A stretch of DNA of 64,000 nt, from the NCBI GenBank assembly GCA_043764095.1, contig JAYUKX010000141.1, positions 157,015 through 221,014 of the forward strand, given 5' to 3'. Below are positions 18,490-27,389 of the stretch, in pieces. Below the pieces are notes generated by a model. The model ran no database searches and was not told the origin of the DNA. It saw nothing but the letters and a program-made list of their open reading frames with translations. How positions within the stretch are numbered: the stretch's first letter is position 1; each line of letters begins with the position of its first letter. Origin of the DNA: M3007 sp043764095 (GTDB taxonomy: Bacteria > Bacteroidota > Bacteroidia > Chitinophagales > Saprospiraceae). A program made the translations under genes and the position numbers.

Positions 18490-19806
18490 TTACACCACCA
18501 CCACCCCATATAAATCATGTTCTTCCGCAGAAGTAATCTTGATTTGGGCAAAATCGCCCAAGCGGATATAAGCGTTCTTTTTGGCTTCTACTAAAACCTC
18601 ATTGTCTACCTCTGGCGAATCCGATTCTGTGCGGCCAATAAAATACTTGCCTTCTTTGCGGTCGAACAGTACTTTGTAGGTATTGCCTACTTTTGCTTCG
18701 TTTTTTTGCAATGAAATTTCTTCTTGCACCTCCATCAATGCGGCAGCGCGCTCTGCTTTTACGTCTTCTGGTACATCGTCCACAAGATCATAAGCGCGGG
18801 TACTTTCTTCGTGAGAATATTGGAACACCCCTACCCTTTCAAAACGCTGTTCGCGTACAAAATCTAAGAGTTCCTCAAAATCCGCATCCGTTTCTCCTGG
18901 ATGCCCTACCAAAAACGTGGTACGAATGGCAATATCGGGTACTTTTGCACGAATTTCGGCGATCAATTCCTCCGTTTCTTTGCGCGTAATTTGGCGGCGC
19001 ATTAAATTGAGCACATTATCGCTGGCGTGCTGTAGCGGCATATCCAAGTAATTACACACCTTTGGTTGATCGCGGATCGCATCTAAAATTTCCAATGGAA
19101 ACTTAGAAGGATAAGCATAATGCAATCGAATCCACTCAATGCCTTCCACTTCAGCAAGGGCGTTGAGCAAACGTGGCAAATCGCGTTTTTTATAAATATC
19201 AAGACCATAATAGGTCAATTCTTGCGCAATGAGCATCAGTTCTTTTACACCGCGTTTGGCCAAATTACTGGCTTCAAACACCAATTCTTCTACCGGACGG
19301 CTAATATGTTGCCCACGCATAAGCGGAATAGCGCAAAAAGAACAAGTGCGGTTACAGCCTTCCGAAATTTTTAAATAGGCATAATGTGGCAGCGTCGTAA
19401 TCATGCGCTCACCCAACAATTCTACTTTATAATCCGCCTCCAAACGCGCCAATAAAGCCGGCATTTCCATAGTGCCAAAATAGGCATCCACTTCGGGGAT
19501 TTCTATTTCCAGTTCATCTTTATAACGCTGTGATAAACAACCTGTTACATACAGTTTATCAATCGAGCCTGCTTTCTTTAGTTCGGCATGTTCGACGATG
19601 GTTTCGATACTTTCCTGTTTAGCCAAATCAATAAAACCACACGTATTGATGATAACGATATTGGCATCATCGTCCTCGCTTTCGTGGGTCACGTGGTAAT
19701 CATTACCCTGTAATTGGGTAATCAGGTTTTCGCTATCGACTAGGTTTTTGGAACAGCCGAGTGTAATAACGTTAATTTTATCTTTCCGGAAACTTTTTGT
19801 GCGCAT
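18490..19806 (-). CDS. rimO: Ribosomal protein S12 methylthiotransferase RimO
   Basis: RimO adds a methylthio group to an aspartate of ribosomal protein S12 using radical SAM chemistry and two 4Fe-4S clusters. The N-terminal domain has the three cluster cysteines in VITLGCSKNLVDSEN, NTCGF and TGCLSQR. The radical SAM motif is CNRTCSFC (CxxxCxxC, about residue 151). The C-terminal TRAM domain runs from about 375 (VGNTYKVLFDRKEGKYFIGR). The spacing and DSENL sequence favour RimO over MiaB. At 438 residues the length is standard. A TACCTTTG -7 box lies upstream at 19856-19863. The SDR and CPBP genes are upstream on the same strand. Confidence 0.95.
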   Translation of the reverse strand: MRTKSFRKDKINVITLGCSKNLVDSENLITQLQGNDYHVTHESEDDDANIVIINTCGFIDLAKQESIETIVEHAELKKAGSIDKLYVTGCLSQRYKDELEIEIPEVDAYFGTMEMPALLARLEADYKVELLGERMITTLPHYAYLKISEGCNRTCSFCAIPLMRGQHISRPVEELVFEASNLAKRGVKELMLIAQELTYYGLDIYKKRDLPRLLNALAEVEGIEWIRLHYAYPSKFPLEILDAIRDQPKVCNYLDMPLQHASDNVLNLMRRQITRKETEELIAEIRAKVPDIAIRTTFLVGHPGETDADFEELLDFVREQRFERVGVFQYSHEESTRAYDLVDDVPEDVKAERAAALMEVQEEISLQKNEAKVGNTYKVLFDRKEGKYFIGRTESDSPEVDNEVLVEAKKNAYIRLGDFAQIKITSAEEHDLYGVVVV

Positions 19807-19888
19807 ATAAATTTTTAATGAGACAGGGATGGGTGGTATCCTTGTATTCGGGGTGCAAAGGTAGTGATTTATGGGGGAAGATTTACAC

Positions 19889-20683
19889 CTACCCTTTCCC
19901 CTTTTTATAAGCCCTCAAAAACACCAAATCGACCACCCAAGGCGCGAACCATTGCACCACCGCCAATATACGCCCCAATTTGGAATAATTGGACGAACGC
20001 TGCCGTGTTTCGATCATTTTCGCAATTTTTCCTGCCACCACTGGGATCGGAATCCGCTGGTCTGCTTGTCTGTTGGTGATCGGTTCTTCGTGTCCCGAAG
20101 CGGTAAATTGCACTTTTTCGGGGTCTTGCTGCGTAAATCCGACATAAATAAGGCCAATATGTATGCCCGTATCGTGTAATTCGATCCGCAAAGATTGCAC
20201 CAACGAAGTAATAGCCATTTTAGAGGCCGCATACACACTGTGTTTACCAATGCCATGCTTAGCGGCCACGCTCGACACAAACACAATATTCCCTTTGGTG
20301 GCACGGAGATAAGGCAACGCCGCCTTAGTCGGATAGACACAACCCAAAAAGTTAACATCCATTACCTTCTTGAATACATCGGGGTGCAGCACTTCAATGT
20401 CGCCTTCCATCGTCAATCCGGCATTATTGACCAATACGTCTATTTTACCAAAAGCGTCGATTGTTTTTGCAATAATTTGCTCACAATCAGCATATTGCGA
20501 TACATCGCCCGCGGCTGTAATACAGGTATAGGCTTGTGCGATCATTTCTTGTTGTACCCGTTCTAGTCGTTCGGCATTGCGTCCATTGAGGACTATTTTT
20601 GCGCCTTTGGCGGCTAGATTAAAAGCGAGTGCTTTGCCAATTCCAGTACCCGCGCCAGTAATAATCACTACTTTATCTTTCAT
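19889..20683 (-). CDS. Short-chain dehydrogenase/reductase (SDR) family protein
   Basis: This is a classical NAD(P)-dependent SDR of 264 residues. Cofactor motif GAGTGIGK (TGxxxGxG form, about residues 10-17), NNAG (about 88), catalytic Ser in FVSSVAAK, and YAASK with the catalytic Tyr and Lys (about 151-155) are all present. The C-terminus is hydrophobic and basic (WVVDLVFLRAYKKGKG), suggesting membrane association, as in the SDRs acting on lipids. Its start overlaps the stop of the CPBP protease gene by 4 bp (ATGA), so the two are co-translated. The substrate is unknown. Confidence 0.9.
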   Translation of the reverse strand: MKDKVVIITGAGTGIGKALAFNLAAKGAKIVLNGRNAERLERVQQEMIAQAYTCITAAGDVSQYADCEQIIAKTIDAFGKIDVLVNNAGLTMEGDIEVLHPDVFKKVMDVNFLGCVYPTKAALPYLRATKGNIVFVSSVAAKHGIGKHSVYAASKMAITSLVQSLRIELHDTGIHIGLIYVGFTQQDPEKVQFTASGHEEPITNRQADQRIPIPVVAGKIAKMIETRQRSSNYSKLGRILAVVQWFAPWVVDLVFLRAYKKGKG

Positions 20684-21411
20684 CGAATAATTTTCATTTC
20701 TGGGTGAAATTTCAGCGCAATCAAACTATTGGACAACGCCAATGCTACATGAACAGCAAAAGCCACCCAAATTGTACCCGTTTGTAAGGTAATCAAACAG
20801 AGAATCACGCCCAAAATAGGCGCACCAATGGTTTCATCCATGCCTTTAGGGATATGCGTAGCGGAATACAGGGCCGTGTTAACAGCGATAGCGGGCCAAA
20901 CGCCCATCGTTTCGACCAATGGAAAAAACAAATAACCCCGAAAAAGTGCCTCGTAACCAAAAAGGTACAATACCCAGCCCATCGAATAGGTCAAGATCAA
21001 TTTAGTATCCCATTCTTTGATCCGCATTTGAGGGTACATCGAAAAGGTTTTTTCGCGGCGTGCTGCAAACCAGTTTAAGATGAGCACCAATGTGCATAAA
21101 AACGCTATCCATTTTAGCGATAAAAGATTGGTACCTTTGGAGAAACTAATCCCATAATCGGCTAATGAATACTGGGGGAAAAGATAACGAAATACAAGAA
21201 AAGGCAGAATCCCCATCAATACAAAGCCCGATGCTTTGGTAAATAAAATATGCTTTTCCGAAGCCTTTTCCGCTTCGTATTTGGCATAAAAACCCTGCTT
21301 AATTCGCTCCGAAACAAAAATAAACCAATAAACACTAAAGAAAAATGTACTCAACAGAATCACCCAAAAGGTGGTGAAATCATTGGGACTCCAAGATAAA
21401 TCGTATTGCAT
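20680..21411 (-). CDS. CPBP-family intramembrane glutamic endopeptidase-like protein
   Basis: This multi-pass membrane protein of the CAAX/Rce1-like (CPBP) family has about seven hydrophobic segments. The conserved motifs are YEALFRGYLF (the EExxxR motif, with the first Glu replaced by Tyr), the His of YSATHIP and HVALALSN (HxxxN) near the C-terminus. The Tyr substitution could change or reduce activity, although single-Glu forms occur in bacterial members. It is the first gene of the unit with the overlapping SDR. A well-formed promoter sits upstream (21437-21469). Bacterial CPBP proteins are linked to peptide maturation or immunity; the role here is unknown. Confidence 0.82.
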   Translation of the reverse strand: MQYDLSWSPNDFTTFWVILLSTFFFSVYWFIFVSERIKQGFYAKYEAEKASEKHILFTKASGFVLMGILPFLVFRYLFPQYSLADYGISFSKGTNLLSLKWIAFLCTLVLILNWFAARREKTFSMYPQMRIKEWDTKLILTYSMGWVLYLFGYEALFRGYLFFPLVETMGVWPAIAVNTALYSATHIPKGMDETIGAPILGVILCLITLQTGTIWVAFAVHVALALSNSLIALKFHPEMKIIR

Positions 21412-21436
21412 GATATGAATAATCGTATTTTCGCCG

Positions 21437-21469
21437 CAAAATTACACTTTTAATTGTCTCTTTGACAAA
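21437..21469 (-). promoter_or_regulatory. Bacteroidota-type promoter for the CPBP/SDR unit
   Basis: On the minus strand, TTTG (21469-21466), a 21-bp spacer and TAATTTTG (21444-21437) match the TTTG-N19..21-TAnnTTTG pattern of the Bacteroidota primary sigma factor. The start codon is 25 bp downstream of the -7 box. Confidence 0.65.
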
Positions 21470-21555
21470 ATGATTGCGCTTTTATCTGTAATTTGGAACT
21501 TTAGATTCATGTTTTGGGTGAAAACCATTAAACATATCCATATAATAATTGAACA

Positions 21556-22665
21556 ATGAAAGAAATAAAAGACATCATCCAAGCATACCAAAAAGCCACA
21601 GCAGCAGGGCAAAAAACAGCACTCGCAACCGTGGTTCAAGTAGAAGGTTCGTCGTACCGCAGACCCGGTGCTCGTATGCTGATTGTGGAAGATGGGCAAC
21701 TCATGGGCGCGATCAGTGGTGGCTGCTTGGAAGGTGATGCATTGCGCAAAGCCTTGTTGGTGATGGCGCAACAACAACCCATGCTCGTCACCTACGATAC
21801 GATGGACGACGACGACGCTAGTTTGGGTGTCGGTTTGGGTTGCAATGGCATTATTCAGGTTTTGATAGAACCCATTATGCCCGAAAAACCCAATAATCCC
21901 ATTCATTTGCTTCAACGCATAGTGGCCGACCGATCGCCCAATGTAATCGTAACGCTATATTCATTAGAAAATAGAAAAGGCGTACAAGGGGGTACATGTT
22001 GGGTATTAGGCAAGTCGAAAATGCCCGAAAATATGAACCCTAAAATACAGGAAGATGCCCATAAAGCATTGATAAACAATACATCAGCCTTCAAAACCTA
22101 TCCCGATACCCAAGCATTGCTGGAATTTGTAGCACCGCCCATTTCATTGGTGATTATTGGCGCGGGAAACGATGTACTTCCCTTGATGCACTTTGCCGAT
22201 ATATTAGGCTGGGAAACAAAAATTGTGGATGGTCGCGCCAATTATACCCGACCCGAACGGTTTGCGACAGCCTGCCAAGTGCTGGTATCCAAACCCGAAA
22301 AAGTACTAGAATATATCGCGATTGATCCTTGGACAGCATTTGCGTTGATGACGCATAATTTTATCTATGACAAAGCCATGTTGCGCGAGTTGTGCCAAAA
22401 AGAGGCCAAATATATAGGTATGCTGGGGCCTAAAAAGAAATTAGACCGTATGCTAGAGGAACTGGCAAACGAGGGAACAAACATCGATTCCGAACAACAA
22501 AAGGCTATCTACGGCCCCGTTGGTTTGGATATTGGTGCCGAGACACCCGAGGAAATAGCACTTTCTATTATTGCCGAAATCAAAGCCGTATTTGAAGGTC
22601 GAAATGGCTCTTTTTTAAGGTCAAAAACAGGTGCCATACACGCGGCATTAGCCCATGAGCAGTAA
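21556..22665 (+). CDS. XdhC/CoxI family protein
   Basis: The family helps insert or sulfurate molybdenum cofactor in xanthine dehydrogenase-type enzymes. The N-terminal XdhC/CoxI domain (about residues 1-80) shows GSSYRRPGARMLIVEDG and ISGGCLEGD. The C-terminal Rossmann-like XdhC domain (about 190-340) shows LVIIGAGNDVLPLMHFADIL, LMTHNFIYDKAML and YIGMLGPKKKLDRM. The 369 residues are standard. No molybdenum hydroxylase or cofactor gene is nearby, so its client must be elsewhere or its role differs. Its 3' end overlaps the convergent regulator gene by 18 bp. Confidence 0.9.
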   Translation: MKEIKDIIQAYQKATAAGQKTALATVVQVEGSSYRRPGARMLIVEDGQLMGAISGGCLEGDALRKALLVMAQQQPMLVTYDTMDDDDASLGVGLGCNGIIQVLIEPIMPEKPNNPIHLLQRIVADRSPNVIVTLYSLENRKGVQGGTCWVLGKSKMPENMNPKIQEDAHKALINNTSAFKTYPDTQALLEFVAPPISLVIIGAGNDVLPLMHFADILGWETKIVDGRANYTRPERFATACQVLVSKPEKVLEYIAIDPWTAFALMTHNFIYDKAMLRELCQKEAKYIGMLGPKKKLDRMLEELANEGTNIDSEQQKAIYGPVGLDIGAETPEEIALSIIAEIKAVFEGRNGSFLRSKTGAIHAALAHEQ

Positions 22666-24210
22666 GGTATTTTCTCCAAAATAATCTTTAAAGGCCATCG
22701 CAAAATTGCCCGGATTAGGAAATCCAACCATCGCGGAGATGGCTTGTGGTGTTCCTGCGCGTTTTTCCAATAAGAATTTGGATTTTTCCAAACGCAATTC
22801 GCGGATCAATTGTCCAGGTTCTTTACCGGTGAGCGCACGAAGTTTACGCACAAATAATGGGTTACTCATTTGCATTTTTCGAGCAATTTCATCCGGCATC
22901 AGGTCAATATTGGCCATATCTGTTTCAATATACGCGATTATATCGGCTATAAAGCGATTCGGAATAGGTGGCCGATCGGCTGTAAAGTACAATTGCAGCA
23001 CACGTTGAAATTCTTCGTGTTTTGTTTTTTGGCTATCAATTAAGTGTTTTACCGTAATATTGAACTCATCGCTTTGCATGGGGCGGGTAAACCACGCATC
23101 TGCTCCTGCGCGCAAGGCATCCAAGCGGCCATCATTGCCGTAATGCTTGCTCAATAAAACTACTGGAATATGATTGGTGCGCTCTGAAAGTTTTATTTGC
23201 CGAACAATATCAATACCTTCTTGGCCATTCAAATGCGCATCACAAACAATCAAATCCGGCATAGATTCATGCGCTACTTTTAATGCTTCCGCGGCTGTAT
23301 CGGCGGTAATTACTTCAAAATTACTACTCAACAACGACCGAATATACAAGGCAATTTGCCGATTAGGCTCTACCACCAAGGCGACTTGCGGTTCTTTTTC
23401 GTATAAACTAAAATAATCGCGGCGCGACATATCATAAGCCGAAACACTGGAATTGCCCGTTTTTATTACCTCTGTGGATGTGTTGGGCTCATTCGAAAAA
23501 GAGGGTTGCGGATCGCTTGGCGGGGGTAAATCATTGGGATTTGTGTGGCTTAATTCAAATTCCAATTCGCGGTTTTCCAATTTACGCCGCCAGCGATTAT
23601 TGTTATTCAATTGGGCTACTACCAGCGCAAGCAACACAAACGCACCGATCCCCACCAATGCCAATGCCTTGTACCGATCGAGGGTAATGGTATTTTCTTT
23701 GGTAGCGGTTGCGGTATTTAAGGCCGTTCGAAGCGAGTCAATAGTCCGCTCATAATGCCGTGTTTTTTGCGACAATTGGCGTGCAGCAAGCGTATCTTGT
23801 GTGGTTCGGAGCATTTGCCGGCAGATAGCAGCGCGTTCCTCGTTGCCCCATCTATCGTGTTCTTTTACAATAGCGGCCAACAAATCCGCTTTAGTATCGT
23901 AGTTTTTATCGCGTTGTACATCTTGTTCGGCTTCGGCCAACATAGACAAGGCACTGCTGCGGTCTTTGTTCCGAAGGTAAATACTGGAAATAAGTCCAAG
24001 CGTTGCAGAGGGCATAAACACGAAATTGCGTTTAAGAAACGACCTTAATTCGCCTGATTCTACTTGCGCGTCTTCGTAGTTTTGTTCTAGTACCAATTCG
24101 CGGAGCAGTTTTTGCTTGGTCTGCAAAGTATCGCGCCACGCACTATTATTTTGAGCGCAAAGCGGCAATGCCGAAAATAATATAATGTTAATTATTAATA
24201 TTTTATACAT
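22648..24210 (-). CDS. Membrane-anchored regulator: receiver-like plus AraC-type DNA-binding domain
   Basis: Domains in order: signal peptide (to about residue 19), extracytoplasmic helical region (about 20-185), one transmembrane helix (about 188-206, ALVGIGAFVLLALVVAQL), linker, receiver-like domain (about 275-390) and AraC-type HTH (about 415-520, DEIARKMQMSNPLFVRKLRA and PNPGNFAMAFKDYFG). It resembles the end of Bacteroides hybrid two-component sensors but has no kinase or ATPase domain. In the receiver the acidic pair is Glu-Pro (VVEPNRQ), the phospho-acceptor Asp remains (CDAHLNG) and the invariant Lys is Arg (FTRP). Phosphorylation is therefore doubtful. It lies 3 bp after the OmpR-type gene, in one operon. 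Confidence 0.85.
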   Translation of the reverse strand: MYKILIINIILFSALPLCAQNNSAWRDTLQTKQKLLRELVLEQNYEDAQVESGELRSFLKRNFVFMPSATLGLISSIYLRNKDRSSALSMLAEAEQDVQRDKNYDTKADLLAAIVKEHDRWGNEERAAICRQMLRTTQDTLAARQLSQKTRHYERTIDSLRTALNTATATKENTITLDRYKALALVGIGAFVLLALVVAQLNNNNRWRRKLENRELEFELSHTNPNDLPPPSDPQPSFSNEPNTSTEVIKTGNSSVSAYDMSRRDYFSLYEKEPQVALVVEPNRQIALYIRSLLSSNFEVITADTAAEALKVAHESMPDLIVCDAHLNGQEGIDIVRQIKLSERTNHIPVVLLSKHYGNDGRLDALRAGADAWFTRPMQSDEFNITVKHLIDSQKTKHEEFQRVLQLYFTADRPPIPNRFIADIIAYIETDMANIDLMPDEIARKMQMSNPLFVRKLRALTGKEPGQLIRELRLEKSKFLLEKRAGTPQAISAMVGFPNPGNFAMAFKDYFGENTLLLMG

Positions 24211-24213
24211 CCC

Positions 24214-24900
24214 TTAATCTCCCATAAATTTGTACCCGACACCGCGCATGGAATGGAAGTATTGGGGATTTTTCGGATCGCGTTCAAAATATTTTCTAAA
24301 CGCCAAAATAAAATTATCAATGGTACGCGTACTGGGAAAAACATCGTATCCCCAAACGGCTTGCAATATTTGGTTGCGGCTCACTACTTCATTTTTGCGT
24401 TCGACCAAAAGTTTGAATAACATGGCCTCTTTTTTGGTCAGAACAATGTTTTCGCCGCGCCAAGTGGTGGCTTCAAACAAATCAAAATGAACCGTATTGC
24501 CACCAAAAGTATAAACATCAATGGACTCGCCTTTTACACGTTGGCTACGCCTCAAAAGGCTACCTACACGCAACAGCATTTCTTCCAAATTAAAGGGTTT
24601 GGTCAGGTAATCATCCGCACCTTTTTTAAGGCCATTGATCCGGTCTTGCGCTTGATCTTTAGCCGTTAACATCAAAATTGGAGTTTCCTGATTGGTCAAT
24701 CTGACGCGTTCGGCAATAGAAAAACCATCCATTTCTGGCAGCATTACATCGAGAATAAGCAAATCAAAATGCTGATTACCAATAAGTTCCATTGCTAATC
24801 GGCCATTGCCTGATGTCACGACCTCGTAACCCTCCAACACTAAATTTATTTTGACCGCATCGCGGATGGACTCCTCATCTTCAACTAATAAAATACGCAT
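24214..24900 (-). CDS. OmpR/PhoB-type response regulator
   Basis: A standard two-domain regulator. The receiver (about residues 1-120) has the acidic pocket in LLVEDEES, phospho-acceptor Asp in LLILDVMLP, Thr in LMLTAKD and Lys in YLTKPF, all intact. The winged-helix DNA-binding domain (about 130-228) ends with SRNQILQAVWGYDVFPSTRT and FHSMRGVGYKF. The start MRILLVEDEES is chosen over one 48 bp upstream because it begins the receiver beta strand. A clear promoter is at 24946-24978. No histidine kinase gene is adjacent; the downstream partner is the membrane-anchored regulator. Confidence 0.93.
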   Translation of the reverse strand: MRILLVEDEESIRDAVKINLVLEGYEVVTSGNGRLAMELIGNQHFDLLILDVMLPEMDGFSIAERVRLTNQETPILMLTAKDQAQDRINGLKKGADDYLTKPFNLEEMLLRVGSLLRRSQRVKGESIDVYTFGGNTVHFDLFEATTWRGENIVLTKKEAMLFKLLVERKNEVVSRNQILQAVWGYDVFPSTRTIDNFILAFRKYFERDPKNPQYFHSMRGVGYKFMGD

Positions 24901-24945
24901 GGTTATTTTTTGTCGGTTAATATAAATACAAAACCAGTCAAGATG

Positions 24946-24978
24946 CAAAAGTAGCGAACTCTGCGGTGAACTTGCAAA
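24946..24978 (-). promoter_or_regulatory. Bacteroidota-type promoter for the two-regulator operon
   Basis: On the minus strand, TTTG (24978-24975), 21 bp and TACTTTTG (24953-24946). The -7 box is 45 bp upstream of the ATG of the OmpR-type gene. Confidence 0.65.
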
Positions 24979-25045
24979 GTAAATGCAAATATAAAACAGT
25001 TTGGATAAATTTTAAGATATTTGCGGTTCGATTTAACACAACACT

Positions 25046-26446
25046 ATGATAAAATACGGATTACTCCTTTTTTCAGCATTATTGCTACTTACATTTTGCC
25101 ACAGAGAAAACTCGCCAGAACGCATCCTTTCTAGCAGTAAGGCACATTACAAAAAACAGTGCGCATCCTGTCACGGTGCAAGCGTAGAAGATTTTACCAA
25201 AAAAGAATGGAAACATGGTAATTCACGCCTTGAATTAGTCAACAGCATCAAAAATGGCTTCCCTGATATTGCTGGCCATAATTTTAGTGAAAAACTAAAT
25301 GAGCGCCAAATATTCAATTTGTCGAACTATTTATTAGACAATATGGTGGCGAACAAAGAAAAAATGCTCCAAAATGCCGTCCCAAAAGACAATAAATACG
25401 TCTCTGAAGGCATGACCATTGTATTGGACACCATACTCACTGATCTCGAGAACCCTTGGGGAATCGTCTTTTTGCCCAATAACGATATGTTGTTCACCGA
25501 GCGCATCGGTAAATTATGGCGTTTAGATGGCAATAAAAAGAAAACAGAAATTACAGGTGTACCGCCTAGTTTGGTGGAAAGCCAAGGCGGACTTTTGGAT
25601 ATTAAATTACACCCAAAATTTGAGACCAATCGAATCATTTACCTCACGTATTCCAAAACCAAAGACTCCCTCGGCGGTACTTACGGCACTACAGCAGTGT
25701 ATCGAGCGAGGTTGGACAATGATAAATTGGTAGAAGGTAAAGATATTTTTGTGGCAGAACCTTATACCAAAGCATTCCATCATTACGGCGGACGTTTGGC
25801 ATTTGACCGCAATGGATATTTGTATGTCAGCGTAGGCGATCGCGGCGGAAAAGATGATTATCCACAATTTTTAGATAAAGGCCTTGGAAAAATACACCGA
25901 ATTAAAGATGATGGCAGCATACCTGCTGATAATCCGTTTATCAATACAAAGGATGCGGTTGCTTCGGTCTGGTCTTATGGACACCGGAATCCACAAGGAT
26001 TAGCAATACATCCTCAAACGGGCGAATTGTGGGAAACAGAGCACGGCCCTCGTGGTGGAGATGAAGTCAATATGATCCAAAAAGGTAAAAATTTTGGTTG
26101 GCCCGTGGTGTCTTATGGCACTGAATACGATGGTGGCACTTTTACGTCCATCACACGTCGCGACGATATAGTAAACCCGATAGATTATTGGGTACCCTCG
26201 ATTGCGCCTTGTGGTTTGGCTTTTGTTACAAGTGATCTTTATCCTGCTTGGAAGGGCGATTTGCTGGCTGGTTCTTTGCGTTTCAGGTATTTGGATCGTT
26301 GCGATTTAGAGGGTAGCAAACTTATAAAACACGAACAATTGCTACCTCAAATTGGCCGAATGCGCTGTATTGCCTTGGACAACAAAGGCTATATTTATGT
26401 GGCGATAGAAGAGCCTGGGATGATATTTCGGCTAATGCCACAATAA
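25046..26446 (+). CDS. Cytochrome c / PQQ-type sugar dehydrogenase fusion lipoprotein
   Basis: The signal peptide ends in the lipobox LLTFC. A small class I cytochrome c domain (about residues 30-100) has the heme motif CASCH at residues 39-43. It is followed by a beta-propeller of the glucose/sorbosone dehydrogenase family (about 125-466), with PWGIVFLPN, YGHRNPQGLAIHP and TEHGPRGGDEVN. In the family this propeller binds PQQ and calcium and oxidises aldose sugars, passing electrons to the heme. Whether PQQ is made by this organism cannot be seen. It is followed at 40 bp by the first MbnP-like gene and may be the first gene of that run. Confidence 0.9.
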   Translation: MIKYGLLLFSALLLLTFCHRENSPERILSSSKAHYKKQCASCHGASVEDFTKKEWKHGNSRLELVNSIKNGFPDIAGHNFSEKLNERQIFNLSNYLLDNMVANKEKMLQNAVPKDNKYVSEGMTIVLDTILTDLENPWGIVFLPNNDMLFTERIGKLWRLDGNKKKTEITGVPPSLVESQGGLLDIKLHPKFETNRIIYLTYSKTKDSLGGTYGTTAVYRARLDNDKLVEGKDIFVAEPYTKAFHHYGGRLAFDRNGYLYVSVGDRGGKDDYPQFLDKGLGKIHRIKDDGSIPADNPFINTKDAVASVWSYGHRNPQGLAIHPQTGELWETEHGPRGGDEVNMIQKGKNFGWPVVSYGTEYDGGTFTSITRRDDIVNPIDYWVPSIAPCGLAFVTSDLYPAWKGDLLAGSLRFRYLDRCDLEGSKLIKHEQLLPQIGRMRCIALDNKGYIYVAIEEPGMIFRLMPQ

Positions 26447-26486
26447 CGTGTAAAACATTAATAAACAGTCATTTAATAAAAAATTT

Positions 26487-27326
26487 GTGGTAAAAAAAGC
26501 ATCCATAATACTGTTGCCCATCTTGGCACTACTACTCGCGCAATGCGATGCGCCTACGCGTGGCTGTCTAGATATTGAGGCCACTAATTTTGAGTTCACC
26601 GCCGACAAGCCCTGCGAAGACGAATGTTGCAAATACCCCAATCTCATTGTGGTCATTAACCAAGAATACGTGGATTCCGTTTTCAAAGAAAATAAGGCTT
26701 ATAAAAACGACCTCAATCAGTGGTTTAGGATCAAAAGCGCCGCCTTTTACCTCTCCGATTTTAAACTGCAACAACAAGGCACATTATATCAAATTAGCGA
26801 CTCTCTGCGTACCAGTGTATTTGGAGCAGCAGCAACCGACACCCTCGCCAAAGTGTTTTTAGATGATGTCGTTTTGGCAAGACGCATACCCTTGGAATAT
26901 ACAGTAGGTACATTCAAAAAAAGTGGTTTTTTTGATCAAATCGACTTCAAAGTCGGCTTGGATCCTGCTCAAAACGGTATTATTCCTAGAAAAACACCAT
27001 CCGGTCACCCGCTAAACAAACAAACAGATAGCCTTTGGTTGAGCCGAAGCGAAGGGTTTGTTTGGATGCAAATTGTGGTGGCTAAAGATAGCGCAGCAGC
27101 AACAATAGCCGATACATTGCGTTTCACTAGCACGGACTTTGGTGCTGCACCGCTATTGTTCCAAAAAACAGGTAATTTTGAACACCAGACAGGGTTTGAT
27201 TTTAAGGTAGGACTTAAAATAGACTTTGCCGAACTCGTAAAAGGGGTTGACTTTGCCAATACTGGCAAAGACAAATGGAAAATCAAAATGGTCTCCAACC
27301 TTAATAGTACCTTTGATGTTCAATAG
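26487..27326 (+). CDS. MbnP-like lipoprotein, divergent paralogue
   Basis: The start is GTG, giving VKKASIILLPILALLLAQC, a lipoprotein signal. After a cysteine-containing linker (GCLDIEATNF ... CEDECCKYP) the domain follows the MbnP plan: RIKSAAFYLSDFKL, VGTFKKSGFFDQIDFKVGLD, SGHPLNKQTDSLW and GFVWMQIV, then a final strand block. MbnP binds copper in the periplasm, and its partner MbnH oxidises a tryptophan of MbnP. This copy is the most divergent of the three in the cluster. It is probably co-transcribed with its neighbours. Confidence 0.72.
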   Translation: MVKKASIILLPILALLLAQCDAPTRGCLDIEATNFEFTADKPCEDECCKYPNLIVVINQEYVDSVFKENKAYKNDLNQWFRIKSAAFYLSDFKLQQQGTLYQISDSLRTSVFGAAATDTLAKVFLDDVVLARRIPLEYTVGTFKKSGFFDQIDFKVGLDPAQNGIIPRKTPSGHPLNKQTDSLWLSRSEGFVWMQIVVAKDSAAATIADTLRFTSTDFGAAPLLFQKTGNFEHQTGFDFKVGLKIDFAELVKGVDFANTGKDKWKIKMVSNLNSTFDVQ

Positions 27327-27389
27327 CAATTAATGGTATAGCATATTTGAAAATTAGCATACCTAATCTAACGTAAAAATACTTAAAAC

